Below, piece after piece: positions 37,040 through 48,938 of a stretch of DNA of 64,000 nt; position 1 is the first letter of the stretch, and each line of letters opens with the position of its first letter. The DNA comes from Branchiostoma floridae (lineage: Eukaryota > Chordata > Leptocardii > Amphioxiformes > Branchiostomatidae), in NCBI RefSeq assembly GCF_000003815.2, contig NC_049982.1:30116653-30180652 (forward strand). The letters run 5' to 3'. The notes under the pieces are model-generated. The model saw nothing but the letters and a program-made list of their open reading frames with translations. It did no database searches and had not been told where the DNA came from. The translations under genes and the position numbers were made by a program.

Positions 37040-40000
37040 ATGGAGGATGCAGATGTTGTTTTGTTTTATGGTCCTCCTCTAGTGGTAGGTGCATAACTTT
37101 GTTCTTTTCCATTCATTGTCTTGTGTTGGAATATTGTAGCTACTATTTATGATAACTATGATTTTCGATCCTTCTGTTTTTATGCTGTAAAAGTGCAACA
37201 TTCCGTGTTCATGCATATTGCTGATTTACATACTACTGACAGTACACAGCTGTACATGACAACATAATTTTTGGCGAGGCCTCAGGGGTGGAGCATAACT
37301 CGTGTCTATGGTGAAGCTTAACTCTAAATAATAAAAGCAGACATCCTCAGCTGAGATGGATGGGGTTTATGGAAAATACTGGGCTGTGTAGCTCCCAGGG
37401 CATTGTTGTGTTATTTTCGTCACAATGAAAACATACACGTCAGGCTATTGGGATCTATACAAGAGCTATTTTAGCAGTATGGGCTGTTTGTGCTTGAGAA
37501 GTGAAGAAGCTGTGTGTGAAGGAACTATGAAAATGGGCTGTATGTGAAGGGACTTTGTGTGAGGTTAATTTGAACAATTGTGTTCTGTTATGACACTGTT
37601 ATGTAGGGAAAGTCGTCCCACTACAGACAGCATCTGTCGTCCAGCCATGTCAGACTCTCAGCACAGGAACTGTTCCAGGAGGACCAGACCTTGTCTTTGA
37701 CAGGTCGCCATGAGGACAGTCAGCCTGCTGAGAGAGGTGAGATGTATTGTGGTTATCTCACTACTTGTGGAGCTGTGTACCTCAACAAATGTCAGGTTCA
37801 TGCAGGTACAGGCACGGTTGCAAGTACACATGTACAGTCAGGACCATTTAAGAGCAAGCTGCTAGCGGGCCAAAACATATCGTTTCTTCCTTTCATCACA
37901 AGCTGTCTGCCACCAAAATATCAAGACCATAGCATGTCCAGATAAAAAGATACAAAAAACGGATGTTCTGCTGCAAGACCTTTGTCTTTGTTGTAATCCG
38001 TCAAGAGGTTCTTGAGTTATGAGGTATCTGGAAACACACACACACAGACAAAAACACACACACAGACATACATGTAGTACCCAAAACAATATCTCCATTT
38101 TCAAGATAACAAGTTTGATCAAATTATGTAAACAACTGTCTTTTTAGTGATTAATTGGCATCTTTGTATTTGAATCTCAAAAACAATATCTTTACAAGTG
38201 TTCATTGAAGTTTGAATCACAAGATAATCACAATTGTCATCGTTAATGAAGGATTTACTCGAAATTCAAAGTGTTCACTTGTCTATCAAATGCGTAAGTT
38301 CATCTATTAAATGTACAGGTACAATGTCAAGCACTGATCAATCAGTCCATTTATTTATTATTTTTTCTACAGGGAAAGAAAGTCGTGATCGACGATGAAA
38401 ACTGGTCCAGAAACACCCGCATGTCCTACACAAAACTCCTCAGCTGTAAAACACCTGGCAAGAGCATCAGGTGCCTCAAGTTTCACCCGCAGGACCAGCT
38501 ACAGCTGAACTGGGCCAGGGAGTGGGCAACCCTGGGGGCCAAAGTTCACGGGTCACAGGTCAACTGGAAGCAAGTGGATGCCAAGATCGATGCCTGGTTT
38601 GATGAGAACTGTTGGCAGAGAGGGGTTGAGCGACCAGGTATTTTCCTACCCAGGGCAGAATGTATGGCCTATTTTAGAAATTCCAAACTAGAAATCAAAG
38701 ACCTCTTTACAAGAGTTTTTGTAAATTTCCTGATGCCCTAACCCTATAGCCATCACAGATACTTGTGGTCCTTCCCCTCCAAATCTGCAATACCTAAAAC
38801 TACTGCAAGGGGGCCCAAAATTTGCATCTCTCTTTGGGAAAATCACGTAGCAAAATCATAAAAGTCCTTTTTGATGCGGAGAAAGTCTGAATTTGTTTAT
38901 TCTGTTTGTGAAATTACAGAAGATAAGAGCCCCGCTATTCAATAAGAATTTTAGAATTTATACTATTGATTTAAAATATGCCACTTTCCAATGTTATATT
39001 ACAGTACCACCAGCAGAGGCAGAGGGTCTGTCAATAGACAAACTCCACACACAGTTAACTTGTCAGACACACTACAAGGTACAGTAAGTTACTCATATAA
39101 TGTGAAATCTGCCAAGAAGGATTTATTGTGAATACATAACTTTATTGCACAACAATTGTACGAGGTAGAAAGTATGGCATCTACATAACTACAGTGCTAT
39201 AACTTAACTTAAGGCTTATCTAACTAATACAGGAGTTGTAGTATGGGATAATTTTCTTACAATCATTGGAGGCTTTTACAATAATTTGGGGAATTTCTAA
39301 TGTCAAAACCTTCTTTGATATATTTTCCCATACGTACATTAAGTCATTGCAGATATCTATTCTAACAATGGATGTGTCTACTCAGAAAGAGATTTCTTTC
39401 AAAGAGTTTGTTTTCCTTCCAGTTTGAGGTCCCCTGTTTGCTGGTACAATGGGAAGCAATGGTACAGTCCACAGGAGGAAGACTAGTACTAAGGGACAAC
39501 ATACTGGACGTCCTTCAGCTGTGGACAGAGGCCAACCCCTGTGGTCACATTGTGGTCATCGTGGATGGACAAAACAATATGGCAGGTGATCATACAATAT
39601 TGTGTAACATTTCAAGACTTTATGATGCTGTATATTAAAGCAGGGCAAGATTCTAGCAATTTCAAAAACTTAAAAAAGTTACCTTCTAGCGGTATAACTG
39701 GATAAAATTAGTCCTTTGCTTCTGAAACTTTTTGAGTAAGAGCCATTATTTTCTTCATACTATAAGGAACAATTTGATACAGTACCTCTAACTTGATGTT
39801 AGACACTATTTTCTGAATTTGTGACACTTCCTTATGAGTTGGTGACTTTGACATGTTAAATCGTTTTTCCAGTTAGATGAATGGTATTGGATTGTTCTAC
39901 CAGTTCTTTCTAGTTAACCCTGAAGAAAAGTGATGGATGTCACCCAAAACATCCAGAAGTAAATCTCCGGCAAAATACTCTTTACCTGTCTGTCTAACTA

Positions 40001-43000
40001 ATCTTCATAAGTTAACATATAGAAAAGCAATGAAAGATACAATATGCAAAGGTGCAAAATCTGCCTGATTCCATCTTTACAGGCACCCATGGAAGCACCA
40101 GTAGTCAACAGACCATCCACCTGAAATCTGTTATGACATCATTGTGTCAAGAGGTCTGTAACTATTTTAACAAATATCCACCATCCTTGCTGTGAAAAAA
40201 TATTTTGATCCCAATGGGCTACAAAAACAAAGGATGTTATATATTGTCCTTGAACAAACTTAATAATTTTTGATAGCTTTTAAGATCATCAAATGGACTT
40301 CTTTCAGTAAGTTTGACATAAAGTGTTTCTCAAGTTATAATTCGGTGCATAACTGCCTGAAATTTGCATAAAGAGCCCTAGAACCATGATGACACATGGA
40401 CCATGGAACATCATACCTAAAAATGACCTTCACTGTTGCAGTATTGTTCTGTATGCTGTATCGTTTCTAATACTGATACTGTATCGTTTCTAATCATAAG
40501 TACTCAGCCTGTATTTTTATGCTTCAGTTCACAGAGAATGTTGTGTATTTCGTACAAATCGTTGATGTGGAGGCATCTGGACCTTTCAGTCGTCCCCCGG
40601 AGCCAGGCTTGTTGGCATGGTTACAGCTCAGCCACCGCCTCAACTTGTTTCACCAGGTATATACTGGACCTAATGTTAACAAAACTAAATATCATTAGAC
40701 ACCACCCAGAAGTATACTCTAGTAGTTTTATTCAAAATGCATGCCTGGGTTCTAGTAAGTGCATTTTTAGCAGGAATGGCCAACAACCGGAATATCCTAT
40801 CATCAGTGTGAAAATATTAAGATGAGCTTGCTTTCTTTGGTGAAGATAATAATAATTTGTGACTACTACACATTCTAAAAGTAAATGAGGACTGATACTT
40901 ATTTTCAACTAGCATACTGTGGTGCCACTACTACCTTGCCATTGCCATTACGCTAATAAAAATAAATCCAGGCTAGAACCCTGGTTCATTATTACTGTAA
41001 CAACAGATGGATTTGTAATGAAATCTATATTTGACATGAAATGTATTTCATGATGCGTCTTTGTTCATAATTTGATGTTTTCAGTCCAGCCTGTACATTT
41101 GGCAGTCGCCCAACCACAGAAGGATTGCTGAAGCTGTAGGAATGAGGAACATCGGTGGGGACAGACTAGTGGCACGTCCCAAAATGGTATGACTGTTACA
41201 CCGTTTTCTGTAAATTGAATTGATGTTGTATTAATCTAATAGCACATGTTTACATGTAGTTTAGTTGTAGTATTGAGTATTTTTTATCATACTGCTGCAT
41301 GGGTTCCTGACACCTGAATTCCAGAGTACCGCATGGTAGCTAATAGGCTAAACCCCTTAGCGACATGCCCTGAAATCCGTTGCTCTGTGTGCCCGCTGGA
41401 TAATTTTAGAAGAATGTTGCTATGGCAGTACTCCGTGAATGCAAACCTTCATTCTTAAGACTAAGATTTCAGTTACAAAACATTTTTTTTAAATCATTGT
41501 TCTAACATGTATAATTTCTTTTTACCCTGCTTGTTATAGGTCTTATTGGTACCAAAGTCTGTGGATGCAGAAATCCCTCTGACACTCCAGTCCATGAAGC
41601 TAGTGATGCCAGACACGCCTGCACCCCCACCCACCATCCCTCTGTACCAAGAAGCCCTGAAACACTGCCAACTGGGCGAGGGGACCTCCTCCACCCCCCA
41701 AGTCTGTTACATCACGAAAAACATAGGGGTCGTTGGGAGGGTGCATGGGGTTTGTTTCAAAGACATTTCTGTTTTGGAGAAGGTGCAGGGTTTATACAAG
41801 GACAATGCGGCGTTGTTGGAAGAGCCGAAAAGCAAGATAGAAGAGATGTGTGGTAGACCAGTAGTGGTACAGGCCAAACCAGTGGATGGAGAGGACAAAC
41901 AAGAAACTAGCTCTTCTACTGTCAATGGTAAGTTTGGCAGACTTGTTTCTTTTATTTACCCATAACATACAGCAGAACAAGTGATCAGCCAACTAATCTG
42001 TAATTCATATAAAATACAACATCGTGACTGTATATTATCCGTGGTACCAGTCCGACCATGAGTAGGATTGCACAAATAAAAAAAAGCTGGTACCACAATA
42101 AGGCTGGAACTAAGGGTGATGTGGAATACACCGGCCATGTTGTATTCTATTTATTCGTCATCCACCGGAGAAAATACAGCTTTGAATGTGCATGCCAGAA
42201 TTTGAGAAAATTTGCACTCAGTGTACTCTTGATCATTGCATGATTTTTAGGGATCAACCAAATTTGAATGTTATTGTTACCTGGTCTTGGAGCTCAAGCC
42301 TCTTTAAATATGATAGCCTAAGGGTAGATTTGCAAAATAATGAAAAATACACACAAGACCCTCTGTAGATTTTAAATTCGGCAACAAACCAATGAAATTT
42401 TGTTGGTTTTCAGAAAGCATAATTGTTCCTTTAACTGTCATCTGACAAGTATATTCTGTAACTTTAATATCTTTCTATTCCAGAGAAAAGAAGCTATTCT
42501 TCAGTATCTTCCACGTGCACTACCAAGACTAATAAGAGAACCATACCGCAATGGATGTTACCCAAGACAGAAAGGAAGAGGTCACCAGAAGATGCTCAGA
42601 TAAAAGAACTGTCAGTTTCTCCTGGAAAAAGGAAGCGCAAGAGCCCGGCACAAGCTAACAGGATAGAGTACTGCATGAGTGAGGCAGAACTGGTGCAAAT
42701 GGCTGAACAGATATTGCAAAAGGTAAATGTTTTATATTGGTTTTGTATACAGTACTTTATGGTTGTGTTACTAAGCTAAACATCAGGTACAGGTATACAG
42801 AGCTTTAGGTGCATCTTTGTTGTTGCTTATAACATTTTTAGTAAATCAAAATAAGTCAAAAAGTTTCAAAGTTTAGAGTACAGGTATCTCTATTTAGGTA
42901 CAGTACCTGTACATTGATTTGGGGGTATTCAATATATTGTACCGGCTAGTAATGAGATATGCATATACAACCTTGTTGTACCAGAAAACTAATAATAGCT

Positions 43001-46000
43001 TTCCTTGAGGTTTGCTAAAACTCTTCTTTTTCTTTGTAAAGTTCAATTGCCTTGTCTTTGCATCTAAGCTTTGATTTCTAAAAGTATTTTTAGGCATTGA
43101 GTGAGACAAAAATATAATCTATGTAATATACATTTTGAGAGTCAGTTTTAATATTTTACTCATACCTACACAGACAAAGGATCAGTCCATCAACAATGGG
43201 CAGGAGGATGAAGATCTTTTCCCAAAGAATCAAAATCATCATGGAGAGTCTACAAAGAAAGATGTCTCGGAGCCAGAGGAAGAAGCCATTGTTACAAAAG
43301 GTGGGTGGGCAGGGTTCAGATGTACTTCATTCAAAAATCTACATTGTATGTGACAGTTATTATGTTTAATTCATGGAAGAAAGACATAATTGTTGCTTTT
43401 GCTCCATTTCTTCTCCTTTCTTCTCCAAACAAATAAGGTGAGTGGCCTGGATTAGACAGCTGTCATCAAGGATATAGAGTTGCAGATGACACCCTGCACC
43501 TTTCACCAGGTGTTTGATTAAATTTTGTTTGTAGCAAGTGGCAGGACAGAACTGGGAGGCTGAGGTCACCATGTAGATGAGAATGTGTTTGAGTGAGAAT
43601 AAACAAAGCAGCAGTAGGTTGGTAGGCAAACCCATGTGAAGGTAGACATATATTTGCCTGACATTTCTTGTATTATTTTTTGTTACCTCCTATAAAAGCC
43701 TTCCTTTACAAAAAGCCTTTGGCTGATTTATGTACTGTTCTGGATAAGCTTTGCTCTTGATTTTTTGGTGGCAAATATAAGTAGCTTGTCAGGCGAGGAA
43801 GAAGATAATAGGTTAATGTCCCCTAGCAACTTATTTTGGAAATGCAGGCCTGGCGTATTTTTGTCAGAAACTTTGGAAGGAGCTGAAACAAAAAAATTAA
43901 ACCTTTGTCATGATTTATATACACTATCGATCTACTGTTGTCTAATTAATGTCTTACAACAAAATAAGCTAGTTTTGTTTCATTTTTTTCTAATTGTGAT
44001 CATTCTTTCGACAGGTATTGCCAAAAGTGATGCCAAGGTCAAATTCAAAGAAGACATAAGTTCAGAAGTCAAAGTTGACATGGAGGTGACGCAACTACTT
44101 GATGACATCTTCACGACAAGAAGAAGAAAGTTCACTATGGAAGTTCCAAAACCCAGCAAAACAAGGTATGCTTATACTTTTTGTAGAAAGGCCGACACTG
44201 TCAGGCTGAAGTGGAAAGCCATTTCCTACTTTCCGATGAACTTCGAAATGCATGAAAATTGCTACAATTTGGTCCACCAGGCAAAAGAAATTGCATCACC
44301 CTTGCCATGGACTAATACTTCACTGGTTCAGCAACTGCCCACAGTGACACAAATATACAACCCACAGGCTTTTGGGGAAATTGAAAAAAACTCTGCTTAG
44401 ATAAAACGATCATACACTTCTGTTGTATTACCACACTAATTTGCCAACCCTAGTCAAATTTTGACACCAACCCAGAACCTAAACAGACTGTAGCCAGACA
44501 CCATTTTTTTTTTGCCGGGGCGCCGAAGGCGCCCGGCTTTGTCCCCGGTTTAATGGTTCGTCCTTGGATGGGTCTGCTATGGTCGCAAAATGTACCGTGC
44601 GTTTTTACGACAATTCTCAGCCCTTCTCAGCCCTTCAAATAAACGCAATGTACCGTGCGTTTTTACGACAATTCTCAGCCCTTCTTAGCCCTTCAAATAA
44701 ACGTTGTAAGAATACTGTTTATCCATGACCTCTACTCGTACAGAAAACATTGCAGCGCTCATTAGCAAAGTCTAGGAAAGGAAAATGTTTCTTGATTTGC
44801 AGTAAAACACTGGTCATGTAACATTTGAGGAGTTGTCGTTAAATCGCACGGTTCATTTTGCGATAGCGTTGACGGGTCCGGGTATTTAGCGGAATAACCC
44901 GGAATAACCCGGAATAACCCGGAATAACCTTAATAAAGGATGAAAGCTACCGAAATACAGTGTGCTTTGATAAGTTAAGATCGCAGAATGCAATATTTTG
45001 GCATAAAATAATGTATATATGGCCATGGGAACAAGAAATATTACGGTTATTCCGGGTTATTCCGGGTCATTTCGGGTTATTCCGGTAAATACCCTCACGG
45101 GCGTTGACGGTGCGGAGGAGGTGAGATTTTTATCGTACAGAAATTGGTACAGTTTGTAAAGTTATCTTTCTGGAATTCGGATGTATTAAAATATAACATT
45201 ACATTCTAAGGCGTAGTGTCATGTGAGTAAAATGAGCACGACATTTGACGAAAGATTTTGTGGAGGGTATACAGTCAAGTTTATTGTGCAACGATTGGAA
45301 CAGTTTACGTGCGGGTGGGAGGGGGGCGTGCGTCTATATATGCAGCTGCAGGAGGTCCTGCAGGACATTTTCGATCGTAAGAGTAACGTACAATTTGAAA
45401 AGATAGTGATCATGAATTCGGACACATTGAAACATATTTCCAAGGAACGGTATATAGTTTTTTTAGTAAAACCAGTGTGTGGGGATTGACGAGAATTTAG
45501 ATAGTTTAATGGTGCACTGTGCTTGAGCCGATGCGAGGCATTATGCAGGGCATTTTTGATTGTAAAAATATCGTACAAGTTGAAAAGATGGATCGGATTC
45601 TAATACATTAAAACATACATTTCCAAAGAATAGTAGAAAACAACGGATTGTAGCTAACTGTTAAACAATCAGCAAAGCAGTTGGCAAGATGTCACACCTG
45701 AACTTTTGTAGATTTTTGCTTTTTGTTGGTACTAGTAAGATGTTATGTGATCAAGACAATATTTTCTTTCTGTTTCAGTGACGCCTTAGACTGTTCTCTG
45801 CTATATATACAAGTGACACAGTAATATACAGAAACTTACAGCTAGCAAAAGTCTGTACTCAATAAGATTTTACACAGTACACATTTATACTTCTTCTGCT
45901 GAAATCTACGCATTACATTTTGCATCCAACCAAAGAGGTTTGAAAGAGAGTCCTTGATCCAACCAAATTAGACCTTGAGACCTATTAACAGATCATTGAT

Positions 46001-48486
46001 CACTGTGCATTTTGCACATACCAGACTCAATCGTGCCACTGAGCACTGCATTTTGCACACACCAGACCAATTGTGCCACTGAGCACTGTGCATTTTGCAC
46101 ACACCAGACCTATCGTGCCATTGAGCACTGTGCATTTTGCACACACCAGACCTATCGTGCCATTGAGCACTGTGCATTTTGCACACACCAGACCAATCGT
46201 GCCATTGAGCACTGTGCATTTTGCACACACCAGACCAATCGTGCCATTGAGCACTGTGCATTTTGCACACACCAGACTCAATCGTGCCACTGAGCACTGT
46301 GCATTGTGCAAATAAAGTCAAGCAAAGAACACATATATTGTGAACAATGTGTGAATCTATTTTATCGGGAAAATACCACCAAGGTGACATCATTTTCAGT
46401 GGAGATAATAGAGGCAAACAATGCACTGCAAATGCTTTAATGGCAGTTGTTAACCACAGTACTTGCAGACAAGCAATTACCTGGACAAGTACAGACCTTG
46501 ATGGTGTACTTTTTCAAGGAGATGCACTATACACCTACATAAAACCATCACTAAGATCTGGTGTGGAGTTCCTCTCCGTTGATGATATTCCAGACTATTT
46601 GCAACTTTACAACAATACTGTACGTGTATCAATAAAAGAGTCTTACACTGGAGACATATTTGCCACAGAAGCAGTCTATCCTTATTACACCTTAAAGAAA
46701 GCCCTAGAAGCAGCATTTGCTGAATCCAACACTTGTCTTTTCATAACAGCACATGGAATAACTGGTTCAACAGTAGCATTGTTGCACGCTGATAACAAGT
46801 ATTTTGTTTATGACTCACATGCCAGAAGTCCCATAACAGCATTGCCAGATAGCCATGGCACTTCTACTTTAAGCATGCACAGTTCAAACAGCAATCTAGT
46901 TTCATTCTTGCAACAACTTAACTGGAACACAACATGCAATTTTGAGGTTGTCCCAGTACAAGCAGAAAATGTTTTCTTATCAGTTGAACCTACTGGTATA
47001 CACATTATCAATCTGACTAGCAATGTTTCTTCTATGATTGAGTCAGAAAACTGCTTTCAAGTTCAACAACAACACACATACACCTTGGTTAAACCAGAGT
47101 TTGTATCTACGAAAGAGAACCTACAACAACCAAACACAGCATTTCCATTTGCACCACATTGTAACCAAAGTACTGGGAAAAACATTGTGCCATGCACCAC
47201 AAGCAAACATCCAAGTGCTATGCCAGAGAACAGGAATGAAGGCCTCTTGAATCAATTAGTAATGTCACCAAATGCAGCATCAAATTTAAATGATAAAAAA
47301 GTGCAAGGTCTTGCAATCCAAAGCGCAATATGCAAGGACAAACAAGAAAAACAAACCTATCAACAGAAGACAGAGAGTCTTGCAGAACAAAGAACATCAT
47401 ACAAAGCAAAGAAAGCAAATGAGACCTGTGAGCAAAAAGCAGCACAGCAAAGAGCATCATATAAAGCGAACAAAGGTTTCCAGCCAACTTCCCATAGATT
47501 TTAGATATAAACTTCTAGTTTAATAATGATGCACATTTTACTGGAACACAACATGAAATTTTGAGGTAGTCCTTCCAAATGCGCCCCGGCCAGCTTTTTT
47601 TAAAAGCTTTCTTGTTACATTTTTCACTTGATTCATTTTTGACGTTGACTGTATTTTTTATCTTTCCTTAGAAACGGGAAGCCTAGGTCCAGGGGACAAG
47701 ATAATGAGATTGAAACGGAGTCCCAGGGATCCATCAGTTGTTCAACATTGACTGGAATTCAAGATGTAACTGACCAAGAAGCAAGCCTTAGGACTTCAGC
47801 AGACTTCTTAGGAGGTGGTGCCAAAAATGGAGATCCACAAAATTCACCAGTCACAAGTTCTGATCGTACTAAAGTAAAGAAGACAGCCATGGACACTGAC
47901 TTCTCTTTCCTAGATTCCATTATAGGAGAGAAACGAGTTATAAAGAAAAAAGGATTCGTCAACGAGAGGCAAAGATATGGGGCAGAAGATGTGTCTGATT
48001 CTGAGGAGCCCTTCCTGGATTCCATTATCTACTCAAAGAGGAGGGAATGGGAAAAAGACAGTTCAGTAGTAGACACTGAGCAAGACACCTCTTCTACATA
48101 TGGTGGTAACTCAAGAGTCTGCAGCGATAGTACTAGAAGCCCTTGGAAGAAAAATCCTAAAACTCAACCACAAAATAAGAACAACCAAAGCATAGATAGG
48201 CTTTCGTTTCTTGATAACATTGTGAGTGGAAAGAAGAAAGGGGAAAAATCTGAGCGGGAATTAGACGGATCTAAAAATGATGAAAGTCACTCGGTAGCTT
48301 CAGATGGAAGCCTGTCATTCTTAGATGACATCATAGGGGGCGCTGGTAGGAGAAAAACTTGTGGAAAGTGCAAGCTACAGTTCCAGAAAGTTGCATGAAG
48401 AAGAGTCCAGTGTAGGCTCCAATCAGGAAGACAATTTCTCTTTTCTTGATGAAATCATTCTCGGATCCAGAAAGAAGAAGAAATGA
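37040..48486 (+). CDS. PNKP-like P-loop kinase candidate with Ku-binding motif and FLDxII repeats
   Basis: Not a named gene I can recall. Exons: 37040-37084, 37607-37795 (donor uncertain), 38373-38637, 39005-39078, 39423-39585, 40083-40153, 40528-40656, 41085-41186, 41540-41927, 42484-42722, 43174-43300, 44015-44165, 47672-48398; about 890 aa. The N-terminus has Walker A (GPPLVGKSSHY) split by intron 1. KKVVIDDENWSRNTRMSY and IRCLKFHPQDQLQLNWARE align in order with the kinase half of polynucleotide kinase. A middle domain (HIVVIVDGQNN, SLYIWQSPNHRRIAEAVGMR) is unassigned. Exon 42484 encodes KRTIPQWMLP, matching the APLF-type Ku-binding consensus (basic, xLPxWM), followed by a basic stretch. 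The C-terminus repeats FLD(S/N/D)I(I/V), with an earlier LLDDIF variant. A stop at 48398 precedes a fifth copy (FLDEII) in another frame ending at 48486, suggesting a one-base frameshift. A role in end-joining is inference. Confidence 0.72.
37801..38372. other. Intron with CA-rich repeat block
   Basis: The block 37860-38110 (AATATCAAGACCATAGCATG, GGTTCTTGAGTTATGAGG, then CA-rich simple sequence) is related to 50090-50510, so it is a dispersed repeat. If the alternative donor at 37736 is used, a small missing exon could lie here; I cannot see one. Confidence 0.5.
39133..39345 (-). repeat. LINE 3'-tail copy 1
   Basis: The minus strand ends TTGTTGTGCAATAAAGTTAT, shared with 50541-50665 and 51850-52110. 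The shared 3' end with varying 5' extent is the pattern of truncated LINE copies. It lies in an intron of the PNKP-like gene. Confidence 0.7.
44880..45094. mobile_element. Small inverted-repeat element with 12-bp sub-repeats
   Basis: It begins GGGTATTTAGCGGAATAACC and ends GGTTATTCCGGTAAATACCC. The left arm repeats CCGGAATAA about four times and the right arm carries the complement. A hairpin-forming MITE of about 215 bp with no coding content. Confidence 0.8.
45985..46311. repeat. 42-bp minisatellite upstream of the protease ORF
   Basis: About seven units containing ATTTTGCACACACCAGAC and ATCGTGCCATTGAGCACTG lie directly before the ORF at 46347. The unit length is a multiple of three, so long ORFs open on both strands; these are artefacts. 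Confidence 0.9.
46347..47504 (+). CDS. Cysteine-protease-like ORF (OTU/C76-like) of a Helitron-type element, truncated
   Basis: A single open frame of 385 aa. YHQGDIIFSGDNRGKQC places a candidate nucleophile at Cys26. HGITGSTVALLH and YFVYDSHARS (about residues 150-155) supply the candidate His/Asp pair. This is the layout of the papain-fold deubiquitinase-like domain found ahead of Pif1-type helicases in animal Helitron-like elements. The end (EQRTSYKAKKANE, QQRASYKANK) matches the basic repeated linker seen in such polyproteins, then stops at 47504. No helicase or Rep domain follows, so this is a remnant or a non-autonomous derivative. It is inside an intron, on the host gene's strand. Confidence 0.6.
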   Translation: MCESILSGKYHQGDIIFSGDNRGKQCTANALMAVVNHSTCRQAITWTSTDLDGVLFQGDALYTYIKPSLRSGVEFLSVDDIPDYLQLYNNTVRVSIKESYTGDIFATEAVYPYYTLKKALEAAFAESNTCLFITAHGITGSTVALLHADNKYFVYDSHARSPITALPDSHGTSTLSMHSSNSNLVSFLQQLNWNTTCNFEVVPVQAENVFLSVEPTGIHIINLTSNVSSMIESENCFQVQQQHTYTLVKPEFVSTKENLQQPNTAFPFAPHCNQSTGKNIVPCTTSKHPSAMPENRNEGLLNQLVMSPNAASNLNDKKVQGLAIQSAICKDKQEKQTYQQKTESLAEQRTSYKAKKANETCEQKAAQQRASYKANKGFQPTSHRF

Positions 48487-48938
48487 CATTGCCTGACTGT
48501 TTTAAATCTTGGGGTATTAGACATTTTGTAATACATGTAGTTTTTTATAATTTGCATTCAATTTTATGCAAGTTTGCATTTTGTATACTAGGTATTACCT
48601 GTTCACCCATGTGCAATAGTTGCTATTAAGTGTTCCATTCCTTGGATGTGCAATATATCCCTACTTGTTACAAATTTTAACTTTTACAAATGTCTCAAAA
48701 TGTTAGGGATACATTTTACAGCCTGCCTTTAGGTAATTTTTTGCATTCCAATTTTTATGTACCATTTTCCAATTTTTATGTACCATTTTTTCATCAATGA
48801 ACTACTATAGATATAGAAAATGTATGAATTGACTTTTGATTGAAACTGTTCTTGGGTACATTGTAATTTGTAAATACATTATTGTACATGTCTCAGCATC
48901 TTGAATGTCCGATAACAATTTCTGACTTTGAAGCTTAA
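48487..48938. other. 3' flank of the PNKP-like gene
   Basis: AT-rich sequence, probably the 3' UTR, with a short tandem (CAATTTTTATGTACCATTTT twice near 48750-48790). No canonical AATAAA stands out. Confidence 0.5.

Larger units (their letters stand above)
44500..47610 (+). mobile_element. Helitron-like insertion in an intron of the PNKP-like gene (boundaries approximate)
   Basis: The insert lies within intron 44166-47671. Its left side has a GC-rich hairpin (gccggggcgccgaaggcgcc, 44517) after a T-run. Its right side has gcgccccggcc (47581) before a T-run. Between them are an inverted-repeat element, degenerate tandem sequence at 45230-45640, a 42-bp minisatellite and a protease ORF. The association of such an ORF with Helitron/Helentron elements is known from animal genomes. 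The exact ends are my estimate. Confidence 0.5.

Noticed and set aside
37607-37736. Donor at 37736/37737 (AGAG/GTGAGA) for exon 2 of the PNKP-like gene
   Set aside because: It is a good donor but leaves phase 1, which gives a stop in the next exon. I used the phase-0 donor at 37795/37796 and hold it as uncertain.
45223-45489. 88-codon ORF as a separate gene
   Set aside because: It lies in the intronic insertion and a degenerate second copy of its middle follows at 45510-45630. No recognisable domain, more likely repeat-derived.
45968-46426. ORFs on both strands across the 42-bp repeat
   Set aside because: Same cause: the unit length is a multiple of three and both strands are open.
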